Positions 34,901 to 43,758 of a DNA stretch of 64,000 nucleotides are shown piece after piece. The stretch is taken from NCBI GenBank assembly GCA_039817415.1, contig JBCBVV010000023.1, positions 29,744-93,743 on the forward strand, read 5' to 3'. The position numbers and the translations under genes were made by a program. Source of the stretch: JALEFZ01 sp039817415 (GTDB lineage: Bacteria > Bacteroidota > Bacteroidia > J057). The notes below the pieces were generated by a model. It searched no databases and was not told where the DNA came from. It saw only the letters and a program-made list of their open reading frames with translations. Within the stretch, counting starts at the first letter, position 1. Each line of letters begins with the position of its first letter.

Positions 34901-36865
34901 GATGCGGGTGGTCATGGTTGCATCCTCTATGTTGAGGTTGGATACAATATCAATCAGGAGTTCCAATTCGCCTGAAATTCCATCAATTTGTTTTTCCGTT
35001 TCATTGGCTTCAGCCACCTTCGCAATTCCTTCCACCTCACTTCTTGTTTCATCTACCTTTTTGAGATAGGGAGCAAGGGCTTCTGGATTGACAAGAAATT
35101 CTACTGTTTTTTGGGAAAGGTCATCATTGGCTTCAATGACACGCTGTTCAAAGCCTTCTATTTCAGCTACGTTTACATATCGTAGGTCTTTCACCCCAAT
35201 GAGTTCACCTCTTAGTGCGCGAATGTCAGCCAGATATGTAACAAAGGTATTGATATCCTTAGCCTTGTACCTGCGAATCGTATCTAGCAAATCAGCCGTT
35301 TTATCCGAAACTGCATCTACAGCGGACTGCGTATTCTGCTTAATACGCCTTACTTTTTCATACTCGTCAATGGCTGAGGCAGCTGTTTGACGGATGCTAT
35401 CAAGCGGCTCAGACAATTTCATGGCTTCTTCTCTAGCAATCCAGTAATAGGAATCTAGGATATCAGTAGCCTTTTTGACCAAGTCAATATAGAGGTTGGA
35501 ATAGCTGTCTTCTTTGTTAAGTAAGACAAGCAACTCATTACACTCAGCCATACCTCTTACCAGATCTTTGTTTCCTACTTTGTAAAGCCAATTGTCCTTA
35601 TGTTCGCTAGGCGCTTGGACTTCTTTGCCATAGGGTGTCTGCCAAATTTGGACTACATGATGCCGGCTTGGCTGATCTTCTGCCTTGAAATAGCATAATT
35701 CTCCATTCGGAAAAATAGTCGAACCATTGCAAATGATGGGGGTATCCACCTTTTGTTCTACCAGGTTATAGGGAAGAAGGACATAAACCCCAGCCGTCAT
35801 GTTGTAGAAGGTATATAGGAAGTCTTCTCCATTGGTGGAGGAAATTCTCTTTTCAAAGACCAGATTAGGCATGACCTTGTCAAAGAGTTTGTATTCTCCA
35901 CTTTGAAGGTAATAGCCATTGGAAAAGATAATGCCTTGATCATCAGGGAGCAGAACGCAAGCTTCTTCTATGGAATCCACGCGTAATACCTCTCTGATCT
36001 TCTGATTGAAAATCAAATAGCGGAAATCCTTTTCCTGATATGGACGGATCTTCAAAACAATGATATTACCAAGGTCTGCGTAGTAGTAATCTGCATCATC
36101 CAGGGTTTGATCTGGATGATCTACGGGTTCTGCATAGATGCCGTGTCCTGTATCTGTATTGTCTTCGACTTTTATGGTCAAATCTCCACCAACTGTCTCC
36201 ACAAATACCTTATCCATGATGGAAATGTGTGGATGGAGACCTCTTCGCTGCATATCGCGCGTGGCTCGTGTCCACTTGAACTGGTGTTGGTTGGGGAACT
36301 TTACTTCATGCTCAAAGCGATTGCCTAGGTAGGTGAGTTGCTCATCGTCAATTGCCCATTTGAAGGTCTTGATGTCTTCCGCCCCCTTACCCACTTGAAA
36401 GACCATATACAAATTCGGCCCAATAATGGTGAACTTGGCGAAAACCGTATTCTTGTAATATTTGTATAGGTTTTCAAAGTCTTCTTGAAAATTGGCATGT
36501 TGGATGAGGTTGTCCTCTTCCTTGTGGAATGAGTGATCTTTGGATTCAAAACTGAAGCAGGTGAATACATCAGACACACTGACCTTGCTCTTTAAGCCCA
36601 TATGTACGTTATAGCCAAAGATAAAGTGCTTGCCTAAGGCCACCATGTCCCGGGGAATGCAGTTGTTTTCGGTGGTAATTCTGTCGTTGGCAATCAGCTG
36701 GAGATCGATGGTGCCGAATACCTTTTTCCTTAGCTCATACAAATCTCCCAGGCGTGTACGTAAATCATCTCCTTGCGCTTTGAGACGGCGCTGAATGAGT
36801 TCGTAGGTACCTGATTCTAATTGTGTTTGTTGTTGTGGAGATTCCGTTGTGCCAGATTTATCCAT
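32000..36865 (-). CDS. Giant AAA+ ATPase with DUF3686 domain ('DNA repair ATPase' family)
   Basis: This is the largest gene of the window at 1621 residues. The N-terminal third matches the DUF3686 family, beginning after a Gln-rich start with RTRLGDLYELRKKVFG and continuing as a beta-rich region (about 90-430). A long coiled-coil region follows (about 480-760), with runs such as QLEELEGKFADYEAF. The C-terminal AAA+ module has Walker A PPGYGKTTL near residue 1270, Walker B VLIYLDDIQHC, and a sensor region VVMAGNPYTESGE. Annotation pipelines call such proteins DNA-repair ATPases, but the AAA+ part looks MoxR/dynein-like and the biological role is not established to my knowledge. It precedes a two-helix membrane protein and lies close to the MoxR-VWA cluster. 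Confidence 0.88.
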   Translation of the reverse strand: MDKSGTTESPQQQTQLESGTYELIQRRLKAQGDDLRTRLGDLYELRKKVFGTIDLQLIANDRITTENNCIPRDMVALGKHFIFGYNVHMGLKSKVSVSDVFTCFSFESKDHSFHKEEDNLIQHANFQEDFENLYKYYKNTVFAKFTIIGPNLYMVFQVGKGAEDIKTFKWAIDDEQLTYLGNRFEHEVKFPNQHQFKWTRATRDMQRRGLHPHISIMDKVFVETVGGDLTIKVEDNTDTGHGIYAEPVDHPDQTLDDADYYYADLGNIIVLKIRPYQEKDFRYLIFNQKIREVLRVDSIEEACVLLPDDQGIIFSNGYYLQSGEYKLFDKVMPNLVFEKRISSTNGEDFLYTFYNMTAGVYVLLPYNLVEQKVDTPIICNGSTIFPNGELCYFKAEDQPSRHHVVQIWQTPYGKEVQAPSEHKDNWLYKVGNKDLVRGMAECNELLVLLNKEDSYSNLYIDLVKKATDILDSYYWIAREEAMKLSEPLDSIRQTAASAIDEYEKVRRIKQNTQSAVDAVSDKTADLLDTIRRYKAKDINTFVTYLADIRALRGELIGVKDLRYVNVAEIEGFEQRVIEANDDLSQKTVEFLVNPEALAPYLKKVDETRSEVEGIAKVAEANETEKQIDGISGELELLIDIVSNLNIEDATMTTRIIDNISQIYAQLNNLRASLKKRRKELRGTEAAGEFNAQVRLLDQGLINFLDLCDTPQKCDEYLTKLMVQLEELEGKFADYEAFVLELSDKRENIYQAFETRKLSLLERRNKRAQSLMNAADRILKGIQNRVGNIQELSEINSYFAADLMISKVRDIVSQLEEMEDPIKAGDIQSRLKTLQEDAIRQLKDRKELFVDGENVIRLGRHAFSVATQSLDLTVVPREEDMYYHLTGTSFFEKIEDEQFEQTRPVWNMSVPSENQEVYRAEYLAYLLLQSDIEGEDKPKLVQQFMQQRFAEGYSKGIHDQDAARIWQALEDIETEAGLLRYPPHVRAKAQFFWQKSLSKEEREGWKKRIHSASVILKAFPKSGRFDAMIEELIESMQAGTFIHEIFETNLVHQSAHYLFDQLAKSEDFVISQEADTLFNSFGQHIKKNKLEAQLHQSISDLEDMPVEQFELIMHWLMAYASHNGTARPSEQSMQETATLLLLQAHHPKKVKQIGTTIKLEGLMGEHPLLENGTYEQDYHAFMHRLAHFASHVQPQFREFTQLKKDLTESFREELKLEEFKPRVLTSFVRNQLIDKVYLPLIGDNLAKQLGTVGENTRTDRQGMLLLISPPGYGKTTLMEYIANRLGLIFMKINGPAIGHHVTSLDPSEAPNAAAREELEKLNLSLEMGDNVLIYLDDIQHCNPEFLQKFISLCDAQRKIEGVYKGKTRTYDLRGKKVAVVMAGNPYTESGEKFQIPDMLANRADTYNLGDILGGSDDLFKLSYIENSLTSNPVLHRLSTRPQHDILQLVKIAETGSQEGIDMETHFAAEEQQEYVEVLKKMLRIRDVILQVNQGYIASAAQQDEFRTEPPFKLQGSYRNMNRLAEKVQALMNDEEISTLILSHYESEAQTLTNGAEANLLKFKMMNGFAEKADQERWEEITSFYMQQRNLSADRMAQLVKEMGAFTDGLKAIREVLEKGIDK

Positions 36866-37306
36866 GTTGTGTCAGTCTATTGGTACGGGAAAGGGATATG
36901 CAATTTTCTTTCCCGAATGAATGCGTGTATAATATACAGATAGAAATGGAATGGAAGGGTTGGAGAACCCATAGATTCTGTGAATTATCTGCCAAAAATC
37001 AAGATAGACTTATCCTGACAAAATTGGAGGGTATTCCATGGAAGGCAGCATGAAGGAATTTGCATGTGTAAGAACCTATTTTATGATGCAGAGTCCATGG
37101 AGAGAGGGGAGAGAAGAGGATTAGATAGAGCAAATGTTTGGTTATCAGGGGCTAAACCAGCGTAAGGAAAAAGTGAATATTTAGTGGAATATATGGTATT
37201 CTAAATCGTTTATTTATAGAACAAAAGAGAAAATCTTTTGTGTATAGATCAGATAACAGCTTTGGAACAAAAGATAGTTTATAGTAGTAGTAGTTTCGTT
37301 CATTAG
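36866..37306. other. Gene-free stretch between the giant ATPase and pentapeptide genes
   Basis: About 440 bases without a supportable gene. It should hold the promoter of the ATPase (minus strand, start 36865). There is some low-complexity purine-rich sequence near 37095-37125 but no clear repeat or consensus promoter. Confidence 0.4.
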
Positions 37307-37330
37307 AAAAGGGGCCAACTGGTCCCTTTT
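37307..37330 (-). terminator. Probable terminator after the pentapeptide-repeat gene
   Basis: AAAAGGGGCCA and TGGTCCCTTTT pair with one G-T wobble around a very short loop. On the minus strand a CCCCTTTTC run follows. It lies 8 bases from the stop codon. Confidence 0.5.
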
Positions 37331-37337
37331 CCTTTTT

Positions 37338-38525
37338 TTATCCTCTGGTTTCTACCGCAGTTTCTGCTTCCTCTTCCGGAATCACTTTTTTATCCCTTTT
37401 CTTGATCAGGTAATAGGTATGGCCATCTTTCACATCAAAATGGGGTTCTGGATCAACACGATAGTATGCCATAACTGAATCAAGGTCTTTGGGAGGCAAC
37501 TCAAGGCTCTTTAAGTCCTCAAACCATGTAACGCTGCCGACCTGGGCATTGTCTAATATGATATCATCCATCTTGGCGAGTGAAAAATCAGCCCCCACCA
37601 AATCTGCTCCTCTCAGGTCTGCTCGACGTAGATCTGCCTTAACGAAATTTGCTTGTTCCAAATAGCATGAGGCCAAACTGGCTGAATGAAGATCGGCTTC
37701 ATGTAGGTCTGCTGCCATCAAGTTAAGGTTAGACAGGTTTCTGTCATGTAGGTAAGCCTCAGCGAGATCAGCCTGTTTAAAGATGGAAGCCTTTTTGATG
37801 GAATCCATGTCATCATCATCCAGCTCACTAGTCAACAAGGAAAACAACAACTGCCCCCTTTCTGGACTGAGTTCTAAACTCAGGGTATTGTCAGCCTGCA
37901 AGTATCGATAAGGTTTTAGCGATCGGCTAAGGGCCTCAATTCTACCAATCAGCTGGGTGGAAATATGTTGATGGTAAGGAAAAGGATCTCCGGGATGGTC
38001 ACGCTCCCATATTTCTCGCTCAAGTTTTTGTTGTTGCTTTTCCTGTGTAATGGCATTTAGGACATTTCCAAGCTCGAAAATGAGTCCATTCCTTCGCTGA
38101 GATTCAATCAATTGCGACTGTCGATCAATCTTTACATTCTGCTGCATGATAAGGTTGTTCTGCCTATTCAATAGCCAGGTCTGAACACCTACAAAAAGCA
38201 AAGGGCCTAGGGCGGCCATAACAGTGAAAGCTCCAACTCGAATAAAGCGAGCGATAATGTGGGCCAGAACATTACCCAAGGTATCGGTGCTTACCTTGGC
38301 AGTCTGAATCTCCTCGAAAAGCTGTTTGGTACTGTCGGATAACTTCGTTCCAAGAAAAATGTCTACAGCTTTTCTGCCAACCAATACGTTCGTACGGAAT
38401 TGCTTAACGGCCTTGTTTTGGAAGACCATCTCCTTCATTTGGTACTCAAGAAGTTGCCGCTTCAAGGCATTGTTCTCTTCTTCAAGTTGGACAAACTGGT
38501 CCGGTTGTTCCTGTTGGGTTTCCAT
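37338..38525 (-). CDS. Membrane-anchored pentapeptide-repeat protein with coiled coil
   Basis: The 395-residue protein starts with a coiled coil (about 5-35, QLEEENNALKRQLLEYQ), then a hydrophobic segment at about 97-120 that fits one membrane helix. A second coiled region follows (130-175). Pentapeptide repeats occupy about 255-315, in the A(D/N)LxxA rhythm (ADLRRADLRGADLVGADF), forming a short right-handed beta helix. The C-terminus is charged. Pentapeptide helices are protein-interaction modules. Its coiled coils and membrane anchor suggest a scaffold near the membrane, but no partner is visible beyond the upstream AAA+ region. Confidence 0.85.
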   Translation of the reverse strand: METQQEQPDQFVQLEEENNALKRQLLEYQMKEMVFQNKAVKQFRTNVLVGRKAVDIFLGTKLSDSTKQLFEEIQTAKVSTDTLGNVLAHIIARFIRVGAFTVMAALGPLLFVGVQTWLLNRQNNLIMQQNVKIDRQSQLIESQRRNGLIFELGNVLNAITQEKQQQKLEREIWERDHPGDPFPYHQHISTQLIGRIEALSRSLKPYRYLQADNTLSLELSPERGQLLFSLLTSELDDDDMDSIKKASIFKQADLAEAYLHDRNLSNLNLMAADLHEADLHSASLASCYLEQANFVKADLRRADLRGADLVGADFSLAKMDDIILDNAQVGSVTWFEDLKSLELPPKDLDSVMAYYRVDPEPHFDVKDGHTYYLIKKRDKKVIPEEEAETAVETRG

Positions 38526-38809
38526 GCTGAAAGGGGCTAATGAAAATCAGATAAGCACTATTTCTTGACGAAAATCGTAACAAATATCGTGCAACTATCT
38601 GAGAGTTCAAGAATATTGTATGAAAAAAAATGTATGTGTATAAGATAGGAGTCTTCCACAAGAAAACGATGTGAATTTTTATATGTTGTACCAATTGCCG
38701 GGTTCAATGGTAAAATAGAAGACATTGGTCGATGGATTGACCTAGTTTGTAGAAGCAATCCCCCAATTAGAATCTCACTGCAACTTAATCTCAAGGCATA
38801 GCGTCATAC

Positions 38810-41350
38810 ATGAAGAAGCAACCTAGCCATATGATGAAGCCAATACTATCCCTCTTCCTTTTGTTTTGTATCCCCCTGATGGGCCTTTCTTACCAATTAC
38901 GAGGAAAGGTAACCGGCCCAGATGGACAAGCGATTCCCTATGTCAGTATATATGAACAGCATACCACCTATGGTACATTAACCAATATGAAGGGCACCTA
39001 CACCCTTGAACTGGATGAAGGCATGCATACCCTTGTTTTTCGCCACCTTGGCTATAAAGATGAAAGGGTAGAGGTAAATATCAAGGGAAATCAAGTCCTG
39101 GATGTCCAACTGAGTCTTGCGGATATTCAGCTTGAAACGGTAGAAATCGAAGCAGGAAAGGAAGATCCCGCTTATCCCATCATGCGTGAGGTTATCAAGA
39201 ATAAAAGGAACTTCGTCAAGCAATTTGATACCTATACCTGTGAGACATACCTCAAGGCTACTCTTGAAAAAGATACCCTCATCAGAAAAGTCAAAAATCC
39301 TATTCCAGATTCTGTGCTAGCCAAGAAAAAAGACAGAGAGCAACTGGAATTGATCGAATCTGTTTCTCAAACCTATTTTCGGTCTCCGAATACTTATAAG
39401 TCCGTGGTAAAGGCCTATCGAGATTTTGCTGATAAGGTCTCAGGTGGTGGAACAAGTGTAACCATTAGTGATCAGGGAACTTTTATTGGGGACGGATATG
39501 AGGATGTGACCAACCCCTATCTTTTTTATACGGATGTCTCTGATGCCGATATCAATTTTTACAAAAATCTGATCGTGGCCAAGGATATTGGAGACCGCCC
39601 CTTCATTTCTCCCCTCCATAATACCCTTTGGAACATCACATACAGATATAAATTGGAGGAGAAGTTCTATGAAAATGGCCGAGTTATTTACAAAATAGCC
39701 GTTACGCCTAAGAATGAGATTGGTCCCTTTTTCAAGGGGATTATGTATGTGGTAGATGAACTGTGGGCATTGAAATCGGTCAATCTGGAGATTGTCCCTA
39801 ATACGCTCTCTTTTTACAAAGAATTCCACCTTGTACACGATTACGAAAAGACCAAGGACAGCAGATGGATATTAACAAGAGAGGAATATTACTACAGAAT
39901 CGAAGAGCGAAAAAATCAATATTATGGCAATTCACTTGCCATGCACAAGGAATATGAACTAGATATCGATATCCCGAATCGCTTCTTCAAAAACGAACTT
40001 AGATCGATGGAGCAGGAAGCTTTGGAAAGGGATTCTGCCTACTGGAGCTCCACACGTCCGGTTACGCTAAAGGAAAGAGAACTGAATTACATCAAGGTGA
40101 GAGACAGCATCATCGCTTACCACAATTCAGACGAATACCTCGAAAAACAGGATTCCCTCTTCAATCATCTGGACTGGAAATCATTTCTATTCAATGGGGT
40201 AAAGTTTAGGGATCGTCTAAGGGGAATGACGTATTTCTTTGATCCGCTGATCGCTCAGGTGAGACCCTTTGGAGTAGGAGGCTATCGACATGCTATTTCT
40301 GGGAATGTCAGAAAGAACTTTGACAAAGGATATGACCTAAGGGTAAGAGGCACCTTAAATTATGGCTTCCGTAATCAGGACCTCAAAGGAGCCATTCGAG
40401 TGGGCTATACCTATTTGCCTAAGAAATTTGCCCGGGCATACGTTCGGTACGGGGATGAGTATGTACTGGTAACTTTCTTTGAAAACCTTTCTACTATTCT
40501 GAGTCGATCCAACTTCATCAACAAAAAATACTATGGTTTCGGGCACTTCATGGAGTTGGTAAATGGAATCTACCTGGATGTTGGATTCGAGCATGCTACC
40601 CGAACCGCCATCGACTCCTTAGAATTGGCAGAATGGTCCCAGGATTTGTTTGGGGCAGATAATGTACCTAGGGACTTCGCTGCCTACATGGAGTTCTTGA
40701 TGGACATCAAACTTCGTTTTACCCCTAACCAAAAGTACAAGAGCCTACCTTACAGAAAAGTGGTTGTGGGTTCAACATGGCCTACCTTTCAATTGCAGTA
40801 CAAAAAGTCTATTCCAGGGGTGTTCGGGAGTGAACTGGATTTTGACTTTGTGGAACTGACAGCTAGGCAAGACCTTCAGTTGAGGATATTTGGGGAAGCT
40901 CACTGGCGTGCTTATGCGGGCCGCTTCCTTCGTACAGAGGAATTTAGATTTACAGACTTAAAATTTATCAGAGGATCAGATCCTTTTCTCTTTACCGCTC
41001 CACTCGATTTCTTCCAATTGTTGGACCGTACTTTTAGCACCCAGAATGCCTATTTTCAAGGGCTATACCTGCATGAGTTCAATGGAAGTTTGATCAATAA
41101 GATTCCTTTGTTGCGCCGTACACCCTTGCAAATCAATGCAGGTGGAGGAGTGCTGGCTATTCAGGATGGTAGCTTCCTCCATTCAGAATTGTTTGCAGGA
41201 CTACAGATCCCTTTCCGTATCCTCAAGCAGCGATTCAAAATTGGAATCTATTATGTAACGGCCTATGGAAACTATGACGGGGCTTTAAATGGACAGGTGA
41301 AGGTGGGTATCAGTACCTATAATCCATCTACCAATCGTTGGAGTTACTAG
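38810..41350 (+). CDS. DUF5686 family outer-membrane-type protein with carboxypeptidase-like domain
   Basis: The 846-residue protein has a signal peptide (ending near LSYQL), an N-terminal carboxypeptidase-D-regulatory-like beta sandwich (about 27-110, YQLRGKVTGPDGQAIPYVS). A long beta-rich region characteristic of DUF5686 follows, with many aromatic strands and a terminal Tyr. Length and layout match the Bacteroidota DUF5686 proteins, thought to sit in the outer membrane as a barrel. A YSGL- or TonB-type plug is not seen. It is monocistronic and ends in the hairpin at 41374. Confidence 0.88.
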   Translation: MKKQPSHMMKPILSLFLLFCIPLMGLSYQLRGKVTGPDGQAIPYVSIYEQHTTYGTLTNMKGTYTLELDEGMHTLVFRHLGYKDERVEVNIKGNQVLDVQLSLADIQLETVEIEAGKEDPAYPIMREVIKNKRNFVKQFDTYTCETYLKATLEKDTLIRKVKNPIPDSVLAKKKDREQLELIESVSQTYFRSPNTYKSVVKAYRDFADKVSGGGTSVTISDQGTFIGDGYEDVTNPYLFYTDVSDADINFYKNLIVAKDIGDRPFISPLHNTLWNITYRYKLEEKFYENGRVIYKIAVTPKNEIGPFFKGIMYVVDELWALKSVNLEIVPNTLSFYKEFHLVHDYEKTKDSRWILTREEYYYRIEERKNQYYGNSLAMHKEYELDIDIPNRFFKNELRSMEQEALERDSAYWSSTRPVTLKERELNYIKVRDSIIAYHNSDEYLEKQDSLFNHLDWKSFLFNGVKFRDRLRGMTYFFDPLIAQVRPFGVGGYRHAISGNVRKNFDKGYDLRVRGTLNYGFRNQDLKGAIRVGYTYLPKKFARAYVRYGDEYVLVTFFENLSTILSRSNFINKKYYGFGHFMELVNGIYLDVGFEHATRTAIDSLELAEWSQDLFGADNVPRDFAAYMEFLMDIKLRFTPNQKYKSLPYRKVVVGSTWPTFQLQYKKSIPGVFGSELDFDFVELTARQDLQLRIFGEAHWRAYAGRFLRTEEFRFTDLKFIRGSDPFLFTAPLDFFQLLDRTFSTQNAYFQGLYLHEFNGSLINKIPLLRRTPLQINAGGGVLAIQDGSFLHSELFAGLQIPFRILKQRFKIGIYYVTAYGNYDGALNGQVKVGISTYNPSTNRWSY

Positions 41351-41367
41351 CATAGATGTAGCGGAGA

Positions 41368-41604
41368 TCAAAAGGAAAGGGTACCAGCCCTTTCCAAATC
41401 CACCATTTTTTGCCAAGTCTTGGTATGGCCTTTCCATTGAAGGGCAGAATCTTTATAGATATTGAGGGTAGTTGTGTAATTGGGGAAATATACGATCCTT
41501 TCATCCACTTTCTCCGAATCGGATTGATGGATGTAATAGAGTTTGATATATGCCTGAAGGTCTGGCTGCTGAGGATAAAATTCCTTGTAGGTTGAACCTT
41601 CCAT
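41368..41604 (-). pseudogene. Truncated N-terminal fragment of an AraC-type regulator
   Basis: The 78 codons match the N-terminal ligand-sensing region of AraC/XylS-like regulators (YKEFYPQQPDLQAYIKLYYI, then IVYFPNYTTTLNIY). They stop shortly after, long before the two helix-turn-helix motifs. The DUF5686 gene begins 18 bases beyond the stop on the other strand, so no room is left for the DNA-binding part. The 3' part was probably deleted. The fragment may still be translated. Confidence 0.65.
41374..41395. terminator. Hairpin shared by the DUF5686 gene and the AraC fragment
   Basis: GGAAAGGG and CCCTTTCC form an 8-base-pair stem around a 6-base loop, overlapping the end of the AraC fragment. 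It can end transcription on either strand, though the T run is short. Confidence 0.6.
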
Positions 41605-41628
41605 AAGTTTAGGAATAGAGAGGAACGC

Positions 41629-41832
41629 TTAGGATTGATTTCCGGCCTTCCCTCCTGCTAATTTTTTCCCAAGCCTTTTGAGCTCTTTCACCCAACTGCT
41701 ACTGCCAGAGAAAAAGGAGGCGATGATTTCTGAAATATTCCAAAAAAATTGCTTTGGATCCCTGCGAAGGTCATCCAGATATCCATAATACAAAAAAGCG
41801 ACGAGGAAGACGATCGCTATGAAGGTGCCCAT
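41629..41832 (-). CDS. Small membrane protein
   Basis: I take the start at the ATG at 41832 (MGTFIAIVFLVAFLYYG). The upstream extension to 41892 reads as untranslated sequence. The 67-residue product has one N-terminal membrane helix followed by a basic amphipathic region (KELKRLGKKLAGGK). Its function is unknown. The genes 41629-42876 form a minus-strand group of secreted proteins. Confidence 0.55.
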   Translation of the reverse strand: MGTFIAIVFLVAFLYYGYLDDLRRDPKQFFWNISEIIASFFSGSSSWVKELKRLGKKLAGGKAGNQS

Positions 41833-41891
41833 GGTGTTTACTTGTGTCGTTTGTTTATTTAATGAACGTAGAGAAAACGACAAAGTTGGCA

Positions 41892-42320
41892 CTATGTTGA
41901 AAGATCGTTCATTTTTACCAAAAACCAGATTCCTTCCAATTTTTCGAAATAATATTCAGCCATAATTCCGTTTTCGGCACCCTTATACATGACGCTTGAA
42001 TAGGTTGAATCAATGCTTAGCAGTACTGTGAGCTCTTGTGAGGAGTGGATGGGAAGCGATCCGACGTGATATTGTTCTTTCGTAAGAAATACATCCCAAG
42101 GAGTAAAATCGTCAACCAAAACGGTTGCCTCCAGGGGAAACTTAATCCTGCTGAGTTGGAAATCCTGATTTTCATTAAATTCCTGTAGGAAGATTATGAA
42201 TTCCTTTTTAGTGTCCATTTGCACATCCAGGTGAGCAGAGGCAGCCTGTTGTTGACAGGACATCAATATGCACTGAACCAAGGCCAATGCGAAGTAGTAG
42301 TGTAGGCGTAGTCCCTTCAT
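41892..42320 (-). CDS. DUF4348-like lipoprotein
   Basis: The 142-residue protein has a lipoprotein signal (ILMSC, Cys near residue 22). Its mature part resembles DUF4348: an opening helix with KEFIIFLQEFNENQDFQLSR, then a beta meander, and a closing YYFEKLEGIWFLVKM strand. The role is unknown. It starts 7 bases after the stop of the gene at 42328, so the two are probably co-transcribed. Confidence 0.7.
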   Translation of the reverse strand: MKGLRLHYYFALALVQCILMSCQQQAASAHLDVQMDTKKEFIIFLQEFNENQDFQLSRIKFPLEATVLVDDFTPWDVFLTKEQYHVGSLPIHSSQELTVLLSIDSTYSSVMYKGAENGIMAEYYFEKLEGIWFLVKMNDLST

Positions 42321-42327
42321 AATATCT

Positions 42328-42876
42328 TTATTTTCCCCTGAACCTGGGGAGACCTTGAATCATTTCACGCATGTTGTCCTGCTTCACCAGCAATCTTTCT
42401 CCCTGCCAAAGCTCCATTCTTTCAAATGAGAAAATGACCTTTCTGGGTTGTGCACTCAACGATAAATCTTTCTGTAAAGAAAAACTGATGGCCCCTTCCT
42501 TGAAATATAGCTTTTTGACAAGAGGAGGGGCACAAAGGGAACATTCCCACAACATGGCCGCATATCCTTTGATTTCTATATCAAGGGGCTCTTGATCAAA
42601 GTTTTTCACCAGACGGATGACGATTTGATCATTTTCCCAGACATGAAAATCAGGTTGTGTACAAATTTCTGGTAAGGGATTGACGGGATCTCCATCAGGA
42701 GAGAACTCTTTGTTGCTGGAAATGATCTCTATCTTCCAATGGTAATTTTCTAAAGCTGGGATGGGAACATACTTCGGCTGAACGCTCACAAAGTCCTTTC
42801 CGTCAATGGCAAATTGAGCCAGGGATTGCCCTGAAAACAAGAAAAGACAGATGATGGCGAGGGAAGATATTCGCAT
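42328..42876 (-). CDS. Exported beta-rich protein of unknown function
   Basis: The 182-residue protein has a signal peptide (cleavage near SLAQ), a beta-rich domain with the Cys-containing segments EICTQPD and WECSLCAPP, and a basic C-terminus. The spaced cysteines suggest a disulfide or a metal site. I do not recognise the family. It probably forms a transcription unit with the DUF4348-like lipoprotein gene downstream. Confidence 0.7.
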   Translation of the reverse strand: MRISSLAIICLFLFSGQSLAQFAIDGKDFVSVQPKYVPIPALENYHWKIEIISSNKEFSPDGDPVNPLPEICTQPDFHVWENDQIVIRLVKNFDQEPLDIEIKGYAAMLWECSLCAPPLVKKLYFKEGAISFSLQKDLSLSAQPRKVIFSFERMELWQGERLLVKQDNMREMIQGLPRFRGK

Positions 42877-42935
42877 ATAGTGGATTTTCTTTATATAATA
42901 TAGTAAACATATGTAGGAATATTATTTTATGAGCC

Positions 42936-42971
42936 AAAAGAAAAGACTATCCCGTGCGAAACAGGATAGTC
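42936..42971 (-). terminator. Intrinsic terminator after the DinB gene
   Basis: GACTATCC and GGATAGTC form an 8-base-pair stem with an 11-base loop. On the minus strand it is followed by TTTTCTTTT. Confidence 0.8.
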
Positions 42972-42999
42972 ACTTGGATGAATAATTTAGATGAGGACT

Positions 43000-43653
43000 C
43001 TATTTCGGCATTCTTTTCCTGATGATTTTGATTTGACCATTGTGATTGGACTCGTGTTCACAGACATGGAACCACTTCGCATGATTGTTGGTGGGCAAAT
43101 TATCGAAGAAGGTTTCGGATTCTAATAGCCAATCGTCATTCCTCTTGGCAAATTCTTGTTTAGTTACTTCACGAACGGAGTCAAGTTTTTCTAGGTAGAA
43201 ATCCAATGAATGACCCTTAATGCTCTTCCTGGCTACTTTCCCCAGGTTCATCGGAATATCCCATTCTGCCTTGATGTCATCGCTCCAAGTTCCCCAATCC
43301 AGCCCTTCAAAGGTATTGAGTTGGTAATACCTTTCCGTAGCAGCAAGGTGCCACAACAAGGCCCCAATGGAATTGGACTGGTTGTCTAACAGAAAGTCCA
43401 GTTGCTTTACGCTTAAGCCTTGTACCTGACGCACCACCCATGTCCGCATCATCGTCATAGTTGACAGTAGGGTTCCAATCATAGGTGTATATCCTTTCTG
43501 AGGACCAATAAGGTAGAGGCTGTCTTTGTTGCTAGTACCAACTTGTTTGCTGCTTGGTGAAGCCTTCATAAATGGAAGGGCTGCCAAGCCTGCTGAAAGG
43601 ACGGCTGATTTCTTGAGGAAATTCCTCCGATTAGCATGATTGTCAATAGACAT
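43000..43653 (-). CDS. Tat-exported DinB family protein
   Basis: The 217-residue protein starts with a twin-arginine signal (RRNFLKKSAVLSAGLAALP), so it is probably exported folded. The mature part is a DinB four-helix bundle: TMMRTWVVRQVQGLSVKQLD, the metal-ligand His in LLWHLAATERYY, and the closing helix with HVCEHESNHNGQIK. DinB proteins carry a metal ion and some transfer thiols, but most have no known substrate. It is monocistronic with its own terminator. Confidence 0.87.
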   Translation of the reverse strand: MSIDNHANRRNFLKKSAVLSAGLAALPFMKASPSSKQVGTSNKDSLYLIGPQKGYTPMIGTLLSTMTMMRTWVVRQVQGLSVKQLDFLLDNQSNSIGALLWHLAATERYYQLNTFEGLDWGTWSDDIKAEWDIPMNLGKVARKSIKGHSLDFYLEKLDSVREVTKQEFAKRNDDWLLESETFFDNLPTNNHAKWFHVCEHESNHNGQIKIIRKRMPK

Positions 43654-43758
43654 GTCAAAATGGTTAGTGGTGAATAGAATATTGGGAAGTGGTGATATGG
43701 CTTCGAGAATTTATTCATTAATCACCAAGACTATGAGGCGAAAAACGGGAATTTAGCC

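Noticed and set aside
36823..37053. A plus-strand reading frame over the start of the DUF3686 gene
   Set aside because: It runs against the coding strand of a confident gene and has no protein-like composition.
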